This document shows, in pieces, positions 24,680 through 33,325 of a stretch of 64,000 nt of DNA. The stretch lies in assembly GCF_019468565.1 (NCBI RefSeq), contig NZ_CP080521.1, forward strand, positions 5,022,001 through 5,086,000, written 5' to 3'. How positions within the stretch are numbered: position 1 is the stretch's first letter; each line of letters starts with the position of its first letter. The DNA comes from Pseudonocardia sp. DSM 110487 (lineage in GTDB: Bacteria > Actinomycetota > Actinomycetes > Mycobacteriales > Pseudonocardiaceae). The notes beneath the pieces were generated by a model. It was not told where the DNA came from. It did no database searches and was given only the letters and a program-made list of their open reading frames with translations. The position numbers and the translations under genes were made by a program.

Positions 24680-25056
24680 TCGGCGGCCGGGTCCTCGACG
24701 CCTCCGCCCTCGTCGGGTTCGCCAGCGGCGAGTCGATCTACGCTGCCGCGCTGGTCTGGACCGCGGTCGAGGAGGCGATCGTGCTGGTCGTGCCCTCCAC
24801 CGCGATCGCCGCCGCGTGGGCGCAGCTGCCCGACAAGGACCACCTGGTGCTCCTGGTGCTGCTCAGCCTGCCGATCACCGTCGTGGACGACCTCGACGCC
24901 ACCCGCGCTCGCGCCGTCGGCGCATTCGGTGGTGACCAGCCCGAGGCGCACGCCCTGCTCTGCGCCCACGATCGCGGCTACGCGCTGGTCACAGCCGACG
25001 CCTCCCGCTACACCGGCCTCCGGGCAGCCGGAGTGGACATCGATCAGCTCCCCTGA
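24676..25056 (+). CDS. PIN-domain toxin-like protein (VapC-like, possibly degenerate)
   Basis: 126 residues from GTG 24676 (GTGA overlap with the antitoxin). The PIN fold is recognised by VLDASALVGF with D8, D87 in FGGDQPEAHALL and D108 in VTADASRY. The Glu normally found in the PSTALAEA segment is replaced: the text here is PSTAIAAAW. One of the usual acidic metal ligands is therefore missing, and RNase activity may be weak or lost. Confidence 0.85.
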   Translation: MIGGRVLDASALVGFASGESIYAAALVWTAVEEAIVLVVPSTAIAAAWAQLPDKDHLVLLVLLSLPITVVDDLDATRARAVGAFGGDQPEAHALLCAHDRGYALVTADASRYTGLRAAGVDIDQLP

Positions 25057-25134
25057 ACGATCAGGGGGCACCGATTAGGTTTCCGCGCCCCGCCCGTCTG
25101 TATGTGTGAGATCGACTCACGGGAGGTTGGCACG

Positions 25135-25701
25135 ATGCGGAAACTGATCTTCGGCATGAACGTGACCCTGGACGGCTACATCGCCGCGCCCGGCGACGAC
25201 ATCGGCTGGAGCGGGCCGCCGAGCGACGAGCTGTTCCAGTGGTGGCTCGACCACGAGCGGGCGTGCGATCTGACGCTGTACGGGCGCAAGCTGTGGGAGA
25301 CGATGAGCTCCTACTGGCCGACCGGCGACGAGCAGCCCAACGCCACCCCGGCCGAGATCGAGTTCGCGCGGAACTGGCGGGACACGCCGAAGGTGGTGTT
25401 CTCCTCGACGATCGACAAGGTGGACTGGAACACCCGTCTTGTCACCGGCGACGCGGTCGCCGAGATCACCCGGCTCAAGGCAGAGGACGGCGGCCCGATG
25501 AGCATCGGTGGCGCCACGCTCGCCGGGGCGGCCATGCGGGCCGGGCTGATCGACGAGTACGAGCTGGCCACCTACCCGGTCCTGTTGGGCGGCGGTACAC
25601 CGTTCTTCGCGGCGCTGGACAGCTGGGTGAACCTGAACCTGGTGGAGACGCGGACGTTTCCCGGCGGCGTGGTGCTGACCCGGTACGAGACGAGGCGCTG
25701 A
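25135..25701 (+). CDS. dihydrofolate-reductase-like protein (RibD C-terminal domain family)
   Basis: 188 residues. GGGAGG precedes ATG 25135. MRKLIFGMNVTLDGYIA is the family start, then DLTLYGRKLWETM, PKVVFSSTI, MSIGGATLAGAAMRAGLIDEYELATYPVLLGGGTPFF. These small reductases are related to DHFR and RibD but are usually of unknown substrate. It converges on an ECF sigma gene 15 bases away. A second family member at 51646 also sits next to an ECF sigma factor. Confidence 0.92.
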   Translation: MRKLIFGMNVTLDGYIAAPGDDIGWSGPPSDELFQWWLDHERACDLTLYGRKLWETMSSYWPTGDEQPNATPAEIEFARNWRDTPKVVFSSTIDKVDWNTRLVTGDAVAEITRLKAEDGGPMSIGGATLAGAAMRAGLIDEYELATYPVLLGGGTPFFAALDSWVNLNLVETRTFPGGVVLTRYETRR

Positions 25702-25716
25702 GCACGGCTTGTGCCA

Positions 25717-26730
25717 TCACAGCGTCGGGGGCAGGCCCAGCCATGGTTTGTCGGTTGCGTCGAATCCGGTGAGCTCGGCGATCTTCCCGTCGACGATGTG
25801 CAGGACCGCGATGGCGAACAACCGGTAGTCCGGGTCGTCGGGGGTGCGGAGGTACAGCGCGGCGGCCGGCAATCGGTTGACCGTCGTGCTGATACCGCGC
25901 CAGTCGTCGTGGCCGCGCTGGAAGAGCCCGCCGGAGACCCAGCCGTCCACCGCGTCCTCGGCCGTCATGAGCACGGTGCCCATGTCGGGCAGCATCGCGA
26001 AGCGCAGCTCGTCGCGCAGCAGGGACATCAGCCCGTCGAGGTCGTTGCGCTCATGGGCGTCGATGTACGACTTCACGACGCCGCGTTCGTCGTCCGACAG
26101 CGCGTGGGTGGCGGGGCCCCGCCAGTCGATGCGGCGGTCGGGCAGCTGCTCGCGCATCGTCACGCGCGCCCGCTGCAGTGCGCTGGTCGCCGATGCGACG
26201 GTCAGCTCGAGGGCGCCGGCGACCTTCGACGCCGGCCAGCCGAGGACGTCGCGCAGGATGAACACCGCCCGCTGCCGCGGCGGCAGGTGCTGGACGGCGA
26301 CGATGAACGCCAGCTCGATCGTCTCCCGCGCCACCACCGATTCCTGCGGGTCCTCGGGGAGCATCCGGTCGGGGTACGGCTGCAGGTACAGCATCTCGGA
26401 TCCGGGGTCCGGTAGCTCGGACGGCACAGGTGTGCGGTCGTTGCGCTTCTCCAGGAAGTCGAGGCAGGCGTTCGTCGCGATCCGGTACAGCCAGGTCCGC
26501 AGCGCGGCGTGGCCCTTGAACGACTCCCGCTTGTTCCACGCTCGCAGGAACGTCTCCTGCGTCATGTCCTGGGCGTCGTCGTAGTTCGCGAGCATCCGGT
26601 AGCAGTGCACCTGCAGCTCACGCCGGTGGCGCTCGGTGACGTGTGCGAACCGCGCCGTGTCATCCGAGCGGACTGCCGCGATGAACGCGGCCTCGTCGGC
26701 GCCCAGCTCTCTGGCGTCGGTCATGGTCAT
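25717..26730 (-). CDS. ECF-type sigma factor with SnoaL-like C-terminal domain (SigG/TIGR02960 type)
   Basis: 337 residues from ATG 26730 (GGAAGG 4 bases upstream). Sigma-2 region: FAHVTERHRRELQVHCYRMLANYDDAQDMTQETFLRAW; sigma-4: LPPRQRAVFILRDVLGWPASKVAGALELTVASATSALQRAR. The C-terminal ~130 residues form a SnoaL/NTF2-like domain (VKSYIDAHERNDLDGLMSLLRDE) that in such sigma factors controls activity in place of an anti-sigma factor. No anti-sigma gene is adjacent. It is 82 bases downstream of the redox-fusion gene in the same direction and may belong to that transcript. Confidence 0.92.
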   Translation of the reverse strand: MTMTDARELGADEAAFIAAVRSDDTARFAHVTERHRRELQVHCYRMLANYDDAQDMTQETFLRAWNKRESFKGHAALRTWLYRIATNACLDFLEKRNDRTPVPSELPDPGSEMLYLQPYPDRMLPEDPQESVVARETIELAFIVAVQHLPPRQRAVFILRDVLGWPASKVAGALELTVASATSALQRARVTMREQLPDRRIDWRGPATHALSDDERGVVKSYIDAHERNDLDGLMSLLRDELRFAMLPDMGTVLMTAEDAVDGWVSGGLFQRGHDDWRGISTTVNRLPAAALYLRTPDDPDYRLFAIAVLHIVDGKIAELTGFDATDKPWLGLPPTL

Positions 26731-26812
26731 CAATCCTTCCACCGGTGCGAGGGCTACCAGAACTGACGGCGTGGCGAAGGATTTCTGATCGGTGAAGCCG
26801 CGGCTCCGGCCG

Positions 26813-28984
26813 TCACGGCTCTGCGATGTCCAGGCTGACCTTGGACAGCGGGCAGCCGACGCACGTCAGGACGTAGCCGTCGGCCTTCTGCTGCGGCGTG
26901 AGGCAGTTCGGCCCGTTCATCGCGACCTCCCCGCCCCGGAGCTTCACCATGCAGTCCCCGCAGTTGCCGACCGTGCACGAGTACGGCATCGGCAGCCCCG
27001 CCGCGAGCCCGGCGTCGAGAAGCGTCTGGCCGGGCTCGACCACCACGGAGCCGACCTCGTGCACCCCGTCCTCGACGATCATCTGCTGCGGCGCGACGAT
27101 CGTGGTGGTCGTGTCCGCCCCGCTGGTGTAGCGCTCGTGGTGCACGTGGTCGTCCGGCACACCGAGCTCGGTCAGGACGCCCTGGACCGTGTCCGTCAGC
27201 GCCACGGGACCGCACATGTAGTACCGGGCGTCTTCTGACGGCCGCAGCTCGGTGATCCAGCGGCGCACGCCCGCAGCGTCGAGCCGCCCGCGCTCCTGCG
27301 TCAGGACGTGCGTGACCGACAACCGCTCCGGGTGTTCCTTCTCCAGCCGGAGGAGCTCGTCGGCGAAGATGACCTCCTCCTTCGTGCGGCTGCTGTAGAG
27401 CAGCGCGATCCGGACAGTCATCCGAGCTGCCGGCAGCAGGGTGCGGATCATGCTCATCATCGGCGTGACACCACTGCCCGCGGCGACCAGGACGACCTCG
27501 TGCCCCGCCGCCGGGTCGGCGTGGAACGCCCCGGACGGACCGCGCACCGAGAGCCGGTCGCCGGGTCGCATGTTCCGGTGGACGTGGGTCGAGAACCGGC
27601 CGCCTTCGACGTGCTTGACCGTGACCTCCAGCCGCGATGCCCCTGGCGCCGACGACGCCGAGTAGGCGCGCCGCACCGGTCGGCCGTCGACGTCCGCGAC
27701 CAGCGTGAAGAACTGCCCGGCCCGGAAGTCGAAGGAACCCGGGTGCTCGGCGTCTTCCAGCACGAGGGTCACCGCGCTGGCCGTCTCTCGGCGCACCTCG
27801 GCGATCCGCACCTCCCGCAACGAGTTCCCCGCCGCGGGCTCGACGGCGGGAACCTTCAGTCGCCCGCCACGCCGCGAGCCGACCTCGATGTCCTCGTAGC
27901 CCTCCTTCCGCAGCCCGGACCGGTAGGCGCGGTCCGTCACCAGCCGCAACACCCGGGTGATCCCGGGGATCCCCGCAACGACCTGGAGCACGCGACCGAG
28001 CAGGCCGTTCCCGGCTTCGGCCGTGTTCGCCGCGAGGTGGTCCCCGGCCAGCGCGAGCAGGTCCGGCGCCGCGCCCGTCTCGAGATGTGCGGCCACGGTC
28101 CACACCCGCGATCGCGTCACGGCGTCGCTGGCGGTGACCTCGGCGTGTTCGACGTCGATGAGCAGCGCCGCGTGCGGGGGCGTCCCGCGCAACGCCATCG
28201 TCTCCAGCAACGCGGGGTCGTCGGTGATCGAGCCCCGCCCCCTGACGTGCAGCACCCCAGTCCGCCCCGGTACGAGTGCGGCGAACGAGAGCCGGTCGTC
28301 CTGGAGGAGGTTGCGGAGGCTGTCCGCGCGCTTGTTGCCCTTCCGGTCCGGGACGGCGAGCGTCCGGCCGTCGAGGATCCGCGCAACGGTCTGCCGGTCT
28401 CCCCGCGGACTGGTGTCACTGCCACCCGACCCGTCCCAGGTGGACAGGGCGAGGAACGGGGCGGCGGCGAGGAACTCGGCGACGCCGGGTCCGCACAGCG
28501 GGCCCCCGCCCCCAGCCACGTCGCCCTCGACCTCGGGCGCAGGCTCGGCGGGAGCGGGTGGCTGCCACAGGCGCGAGCGGATGACGGCCTGCGCGCAGTG
28601 CACGTACGCCTCGTCGACGTCTACGAACGTCTCGGCACCCTTCTGCTTTGCCACGGAACCGTTGACGCGCAACGTCTCCCCGACGCCCGGCAGGAGGAAC
28701 AGGAACGACACCGGGCCGTGCGCATCGCCATCGGGCAGGGTGAACGACATCCGCGTGGGCGAGTGGACGCGCACGAATCCGGGTCTGCCGCCGATGAATG
28801 TCGTGCGGCTGACGCCGTCGGCGTCGCGGTAGCCGAAACCGGCGAGTGGGCTGTGCGCCAGTACCGTCCGGCAGCCTTCGTCGAGGGCGCTGATCTGTTT
28901 CAGCATGATCATCGACGGTGGTCGTCCCAGTGCTGCCTCGACCTGGTCGACCGTCGTCATACGGTGGAGTGCGCTCGACTGCAT
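26813..28984 (-). CDS. redox fusion protein: two PNPOx-like split barrels + ferredoxin reductase + [2Fe-2S] ferredoxin
   Basis: 723 residues. ATG 28984 has GAGGGGG upstream. Domains: split-barrel 1 at about 25-140; split-barrel 2 at 165-300 (EFLAAAPFLALSTWDGSGGSDTSPRGD, typical of FMN-binding PNPOx-like proteins); FAD domain 385-490 with R439-A-Y-S; NAD domain 495-615 (AAGSGVTPMMS, MCGPVALTD); plant-type [2Fe-2S] domain 630-723 with C670, C675, C678 and C708. Electrons would pass from NAD(P)H via FAD to the iron-sulfur centre and perhaps to a flavin or F420 in the barrel. Eleven bases upstream lies a siderophore-interacting protein, so a role in ferric-siderophore reduction is one reading. 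Confidence 0.92.
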   Translation of the reverse strand: MQSSALHRMTTVDQVEAALGRPPSMIMLKQISALDEGCRTVLAHSPLAGFGYRDADGVSRTTFIGGRPGFVRVHSPTRMSFTLPDGDAHGPVSFLFLLPGVGETLRVNGSVAKQKGAETFVDVDEAYVHCAQAVIRSRLWQPPAPAEPAPEVEGDVAGGGGPLCGPGVAEFLAAAPFLALSTWDGSGGSDTSPRGDRQTVARILDGRTLAVPDRKGNKRADSLRNLLQDDRLSFAALVPGRTGVLHVRGRGSITDDPALLETMALRGTPPHAALLIDVEHAEVTASDAVTRSRVWTVAAHLETGAAPDLLALAGDHLAANTAEAGNGLLGRVLQVVAGIPGITRVLRLVTDRAYRSGLRKEGYEDIEVGSRRGGRLKVPAVEPAAGNSLREVRIAEVRRETASAVTLVLEDAEHPGSFDFRAGQFFTLVADVDGRPVRRAYSASSAPGASRLEVTVKHVEGGRFSTHVHRNMRPGDRLSVRGPSGAFHADPAAGHEVVLVAAGSGVTPMMSMIRTLLPAARMTVRIALLYSSRTKEEVIFADELLRLEKEHPERLSVTHVLTQERGRLDAAGVRRWITELRPSEDARYYMCGPVALTDTVQGVLTELGVPDDHVHHERYTSGADTTTTIVAPQQMIVEDGVHEVGSVVVEPGQTLLDAGLAAGLPMPYSCTVGNCGDCMVKLRGGEVAMNGPNCLTPQQKADGYVLTCVGCPLSKVSLDIAEP

Positions 28985-28995
28985 CGGAATCCCCC

Positions 28996-29799
28996 TCAGC
29001 CCGGTGCCGACCAGCCGTGCCGCCAGTAACCCGCGAACGAGATGTCCGCCTTCGGTACGCCGCGGTCGTTGACCAGGTGCCGCCGCACCGACGTGGCCAG
29101 CCGGGACTCGCCCGCGACCCACGCGTAGACGCGGCCGGGCGGCATCGCCGCACGGCGAACCGCTTCCGGCACGACGGCTCCCGGTCGTTGGTCCGCGAGG
29201 TCGTCGCGGCTGAACCAGTGGATTCGCACCCCGGGCGGCGCCACCACGTCACGGACATCGGCAGCGGTCGGCACTTCCAGGTAGACCTCCGCGGCCAGCG
29301 ACGGCGGCGCCTGGTCGAGGATCGCAAGGATGGCCGGCAGCGCGGTCTCGTCGCCGACGAGCAGTTGCGACTGCCCGTGATCCGGCGGCCGGTACGTGGT
29401 GCCCATGTCGAAGATGCCTGCCGGGTCCCCGGGCCGCACCCGGCGCACCCACGACGTCATGGGGGAGTCGCCGTGCAGGGCGAACTCGATGTCGACCTCG
29501 TCCTCGGCGGGGCGGGCGCGGCGGACCGTCATGTTCCGGACCTGCGGGCGGACCGACTTCGGCATCAGCAGCACCTGGGCCATCCACGCCTCGTTCGACG
29601 CGGTGGGCATCCGCAGCGCGGTCTGGCCCTCGCGCGGGAAGAACAGCCGGATGGTCTGGTCGCCGCCGGCCACGATCAGGTCCTGCAGCGCCGGGCCGCC
29701 GAGGGTGATGCTCGCGAAGCTCGGCGACAGCGACTCGCGGCGGCGCACCTCGAGCGTGATCATCGTGCGGGCACGGGGCAGCCGCAGCTTCGGGATCAC
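28996..29799 (-). CDS. siderophore-interacting protein (FAD-dependent ferric reductase type)
   Basis: 267 residues from GTG 29799. The FAD-binding barrel has SITLGGPALQDL, QTIRLFFPRE, and NMTVRRARPAEDEVDIEFALHG (RxxTxR-like), and the NAD-side half has LLVGDETALPAILAILDQ, YAWVAGESRLATSVRRHLV and the C-terminal AGYWRHGWSAPG, all typical of ViuB/SIP. It would release iron from siderophores with NAD(P)H or ferredoxin electrons. First gene of the operon with the redox fusion; divergent from a tetR gene. Confidence 0.95.
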   Translation of the reverse strand: MIPKLRLPRARTMITLEVRRRESLSPSFASITLGGPALQDLIVAGGDQTIRLFFPREGQTALRMPTASNEAWMAQVLLMPKSVRPQVRNMTVRRARPAEDEVDIEFALHGDSPMTSWVRRVRPGDPAGIFDMGTTYRPPDHGQSQLLVGDETALPAILAILDQAPPSLAAEVYLEVPTAADVRDVVAPPGVRIHWFSRDDLADQRPGAVVPEAVRRAAMPPGRVYAWVAGESRLATSVRRHLVNDRGVPKADISFAGYWRHGWSAPG

Positions 29800-29844
29800 G
29801 AGACGGCACCGGGAGACTTGTTTTCGCAGCTCATAGCACTATTG

Positions 29845-29858
29845 TGAGCATTAGCTCA
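29845..29858. promoter_or_regulatory. TetR operator candidate
   Basis: TGAGC-ATTA-GCTCA, perfect 5-bp arms, in the relatively AT-rich gap between the siderophore-interacting gene and tetR. GCTCA at 29829 makes a third half-site in the same region. Confidence 0.62.
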
Positions 29859-29900
29859 GGTATTTGCTACTCGCTTTTGGCGCCCTCGAGGAGGACCAGG

Positions 29901-30521
29901 ATGCCGTCGGCAGACCGCCGCTTGGAGCCACGTCGGAAGCCCCGCCAGGTGCGCGCCGAGCTCACGCGCGAGCGCATCCTCACCGCGGCTGCTCACGTTT
30001 TCGCCGAGCACGGCTACGCCGCCGGCACCACCAACCGCATCGCCGAGCGGGCCCGCATCTCCATCGGCTCGCTGTACCAGTACTTCCCGAACAAGGACGC
30101 CATCCTCGCCGAGCTCCTGATCCAGCACATCGACCGCGGCACCTGGACCGCCGCCGACGCGCTCGACCTCTCGCCCGGCACGCTGGAGGCGACGGTCCAG
30201 GCGCTCGTCCGCGACGCGATCGACAACCACCGCGACGATCCCCGGCTGCTCCGGGTGATGATCGAGGAGGCGCCGGTCTCCCAGGAGCTGCTCGACACGA
30301 TCAGCCGGCACGGGAAGTTGCGCACGGCCCAGGTCCGCGACGTGATCGTCGGGCACCCCGACGTCCGCGTGGGGGATCCCGACGTCGCCGCGGAGATCAT
30401 CCTGTTCACCGTGGAGATGAACACGCACAAGTTCATGGCCGCTCCGCGGACCGTCCCCGTCGAGACGTTCGAGAACGAGCTGGTCGCCATGGTGACCCGC
30501 TACCTGCGCGGGGATCAGTAG
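29901..30521 (+). CDS. TetR family regulator
   Basis: 206 residues. GAGGAGG lies 6 bases before ATG 29901. HTH: ERILTAAAHVFAEHGYAAGTTNRIAERARISIGSLYQYFPNKDAIL. The C-terminal domain has AIDNHRDDPRLLRVMIEEAP, a common TetR_C pattern. It diverges from the siderophore-interacting protein/redox-fusion operon and is its likely repressor, acting at 29845-29858. Confidence 0.93.
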   Translation: MPSADRRLEPRRKPRQVRAELTRERILTAAAHVFAEHGYAAGTTNRIAERARISIGSLYQYFPNKDAILAELLIQHIDRGTWTAADALDLSPGTLEATVQALVRDAIDNHRDDPRLLRVMIEEAPVSQELLDTISRHGKLRTAQVRDVIVGHPDVRVGDPDVAAEIILFTVEMNTHKFMAAPRTVPVETFENELVAMVTRYLRGDQ

Positions 30522-30560
30522 CCGCAGCTCCACCGGGCACGCCTCGGCCGCCGGCCGCGT

Positions 30561-31733
30561 TCACCGAGTCGCGGCCAGCACTGCCGCGAGGCCCTCTTGC
30601 AGGTCCTTGACGAAATACCCGGGAACCTCCAGCGACGGGAAATGTCCCCCGGTTTCGGCCAACCTCCATCGGACGATCTGGCGGTACCGCTCCTGCGCCC
30701 AGGGCCGCGGACACTTCTCGACGTCGCGGGGATACCCAGTGATTGCTGACGGGACGTCGACCCGGAGTTCGGGGTCGAGCGAGTTGTGGCTCTCGTAGTA
30801 GATGCGGGCCGCCGATGCGCCGGTCCGCGTCAGCCAGTACAGGGTGACGTCGTCGAGGACGCGGTCTCGGGAAATCGTCTCGAACGGGCTGTCTTCGGTG
30901 TCCGACCACTCGGCGAACTTGTCGAGGATCCAGGCAAGAAGCCCGACCGGTGAGTCGACGAGCGAGTAGCCGATGGTCTGCGGCCGGGTCGCCTGCTGCT
31001 TCGCGTACGCCGCGCGGTGGCGCCAGAAATCGCGGGTTTCCTCGGCCCATTTGCGCTCGACCGCCGTCAGCCCGTCCGTCGTCAACCCGGGCGGCCCCTC
31101 CGCGAACGTGGTGTGGATGCCGAGAACGTGCGCCGGGAACCTGCCGCCGAGGACCGTGGTGATATTGCCTCCCCAGTCGCCGCCGTGGGCTGCGAACTTG
31201 CTGTAGCCGAGCCTTCCCATCAGTTCCACCCATGCGGCCGCGATCTTTTCGGTTCCCCACCCGGTCGTGGCCGGTCTGTCGCTGTAACCAAAGCCGGGAA
31301 GCGACGGGACCACGACGTGGAACGCCGGCGCGTCTGCATCCTCCGGATCTGCCAGCTCGTCTACCACATCGATGAACCGAACAACGCTGTCCGGCCAGCC
31401 GTGCGTCAAGATCAGAGGAGTGGCATCGGCGCGCGCGGATCGGCGGTGCAGGAAGTGGATTCCCAGATCATCGATGGTCGTGCGGAACTGGCCGATCCGG
31501 TTGAGGCGTTCTTCGAACGATCGCCAGTCGTACCCGGTGCGCCAGTAGTTCACGACGTCGACGAGGTCGGCGAGAGGCACGCCCTGTTTCCATCGGCGAG
31601 GGTGGGGTGCGGCGCGATGGACCGTCTCTGCCTCCGGTAGCCGCGCCGCGGCCAGTCGCGCACGCAGATCGTCGAGGTCAGCGTCGGTTGCGTGGGCTTC
31701 GAACGCTTGCACGTCGCTGGTTGGACGGGGCAT
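30561..31733 (-). CDS. epoxide hydrolase (EHN-type, alpha/beta fold)
   Basis: 390 residues. AGGAGG lies 4 bases before ATG 31733. An N-terminal EHN domain (about 8-100, with LADLVDVVNYWRTGYDWR) is followed by the alpha/beta core: oxyanion HGWP at 111-114, nucleophile D186 in HGGDWGGN, Tyr pair in ARIYYESHN and His in ETGGHFPSLEVP. It opens epoxides with water. Divergent from a CGNR regulator gene across a 19-bp palindrome. Confidence 0.94.
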   Translation of the reverse strand: MPRPTSDVQAFEAHATDADLDDLRARLAAARLPEAETVHRAAPHPRRWKQGVPLADLVDVVNYWRTGYDWRSFEERLNRIGQFRTTIDDLGIHFLHRRSARADATPLILTHGWPDSVVRFIDVVDELADPEDADAPAFHVVVPSLPGFGYSDRPATTGWGTEKIAAAWVELMGRLGYSKFAAHGGDWGGNITTVLGGRFPAHVLGIHTTFAEGPPGLTTDGLTAVERKWAEETRDFWRHRAAYAKQQATRPQTIGYSLVDSPVGLLAWILDKFAEWSDTEDSPFETISRDRVLDDVTLYWLTRTGASAARIYYESHNSLDPELRVDVPSAITGYPRDVEKCPRPWAQERYRQIVRWRLAETGGHFPSLEVPGYFVKDLQEGLAAVLAATR

Positions 31734-31773
31734 GAGACCTCCTGCCATCGCGAGACCGGCTACAACCTGTTGC

Positions 31774-31792
31774 GAACCGGCTAAGCCGGTTC
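31774..31792. promoter_or_regulatory. 19-bp perfect palindrome (operator candidate)
   Basis: GAACCGGCTAAGCCGGTTC, 9-bp arms around a single A, about 40 bases upstream of the epoxide hydrolase start and in the divergent gap with the CGNR gene. Best read as the binding site of the CGNR protein or another repressor. Confidence 0.75.
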
Positions 31793-31909
31793 TAGCATGC
31801 CTTCATGCCGGCGTGCAACCAGCCGGTGCTGCCGGGCTACGGGTCTCTGGCTGGTCAGGCGGGTTGCGGTGTCAGCGGAGATCGCGACGGTCGAGGCTAA
31901 GGTGGTTCC

Positions 31910-32506
31910 ATGCGTGCTGAGTTCCCTGACTTTCGCCTCGGTAGCGTGCTCGCGACCAGCTTCACGGGGACTCTGTCGGAGCGTCATGGCAACGCTGTGG
32001 AGCGCATCCCCACGCCGCAGCGACTCGTCGACTGGCTGACGGTGAACGGCCTGGCCGTGGACTCCTGCACCACCGCCCAGCTCGAGCTCGCCCGGGAACT
32101 GAGGGAAGCAATTCACGCCGCCGCGACGGCGACCGCGATCCAAGACGCGCTCCCTGCGTCTGCTGTCCAAATCATCAATGACTGCAGCATTCGAGGTCGG
32201 GCCGCGGCCGTCCTGACGCCCGAGGGCAATCGTCAATGGCGCCTCGGCTCGGCTTCCAGCGTAGAGGATGCCCTCAGCGTGATCGCCGCCGACGCGATCA
32301 GCATCATCGCAGGTGAACGAGACGGAAAATTGGCCTTGTGCGCGTCGCCGACCTGCCGAGCCGCCTTCTTCGACACCAGTCAAAGTCGCACTCGCAAATG
32401 GTGTGACATGAACACGTGCGGGAATCGTCAGAAGAAGGCGCGCTTCAATGCCAACCATCGCAAGAACGGGGCTATCGCATTCGCCCGTTCGTCGAACGTG
32501 AGTTGA
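31910..32506 (+). CDS. ABATE/CGNR zinc-finger regulator
   Basis: 198 residues. N-terminal ABATE-like stress domain (VLATSFTGTLSERHGNAVERI, LVDWLTVNGL). The C-terminal CGNR zinc finger is complete: LCASPTCRAAFFDTSQSRTRKWCDMNTCGNRQKKARF. AAGGTGG precedes the ATG. Codon use is less GC-rich than in neighbouring genes, which may point to transfer. Likely regulator of the divergent epoxide hydrolase. Confidence 0.92.
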   Translation: MRAEFPDFRLGSVLATSFTGTLSERHGNAVERIPTPQRLVDWLTVNGLAVDSCTTAQLELARELREAIHAAATATAIQDALPASAVQIINDCSIRGRAAAVLTPEGNRQWRLGSASSVEDALSVIAADAISIIAGERDGKLALCASPTCRAAFFDTSQSRTRKWCDMNTCGNRQKKARFNANHRKNGAIAFARSSNVS

Positions 32507-32572
32507 CGCGCGGGCGGCACGAAGCCCAGGCGTTTCTGATCAATCGCTTGCGGGTGGCCGCTGTACGAGTCG

Positions 32573-33199
32573 TCAGAGCACAGGCATGAGAATGGCGTCG
32601 ACGATCGCTGCGATGTCGTCGTCGCTGATCTGCTGGCCGCGAACAAGCTGCCAGTGGAGCAGGAGAGCGAGGGCGGCGGAGACCGCGATCGGGTGATCAC
32701 CTGACGGATCGGTCCGGCCTGGGGGCCGATCGCCGCGCTCCACCGCGTGCGCCAGCACGCCCTCGACGGCTTGGTGCAGGGAGTCGATATAGCGCTGGCG
32801 GACGAGGCTGCACAGTTCCGGTTCGTGGCGAGCTGTGTCGAGCAGGGCTGAGAGCAGGTCGACGCGCGAGTAGTCCGTGCTCCGAGTGGCGCGGGTCATG
32901 GTCGCGATGAGTTCCGCGCGGAGTTGGCCGCGACCGATCGTGACCGGGACGAGGTCGTCGGTGAGACCAGCGTGGTCCAGCGCCTCGGCGGCAAGCTCTG
33001 CGCGGGACCTCCAGCGCCGGTACACGGTCGCCTTGCCCACCCCTGCTCGTGCCGCGGCCTTGTCCATGGTCAGCGCCGGATACCCGCCCTCAGCGAGCAG
33101 CTCGCAGGCCGCACGCAGGATCTGGGCATCCCGGGCGGGGTCACGTGGAGGGCCCGAGACGCCGGGGGGACGGCGCAGTCGCGCACTGGAGTCGGGCAT
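32573..33199 (-). CDS. TetR family regulator
   Basis: 208 residues. HTH: AQILRAACELLAEGGYPALTMDKAAARAGVGKATVYRRWRSRAELAAEAL, the YRRW type with a TetR_C_11-like ligand domain. It diverges from the quinone-oxidoreductase gene; a 28-bp imperfect dyad lies between. Confidence 0.93.
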   Translation of the reverse strand: MPDSSARLRRPPGVSGPPRDPARDAQILRAACELLAEGGYPALTMDKAAARAGVGKATVYRRWRSRAELAAEALDHAGLTDDLVPVTIGRGQLRAELIATMTRATRSTDYSRVDLLSALLDTARHEPELCSLVRQRYIDSLHQAVEGVLAHAVERGDRPPGRTDPSGDHPIAVSAALALLLHWQLVRGQQISDDDIAAIVDAILMPVL

Positions 33200-33265
33200 G
33201 CCAGCTCTCTTCTCACACTAGGACCACTTTGTATCGAGCCTATCGGGGCTGTTAGCGTCCTCCAT

Positions 33266-33293
33266 GAACCCGGAACATGCTTGTCTCGGGTTC
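33266..33293. promoter_or_regulatory. imperfect dyad (TetR operator candidate)
   Basis: Outer arms GAACCCG and CGGGTTC are perfect; the next inner bases pair partly (ACA/TGT). It lies 33 bases before the oxidoreductase start. Confidence 0.55.
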
Positions 33294-33325
33294 TGGCGTG
33301 ATCAACTTGGTCGTTTGGTGGCGTA

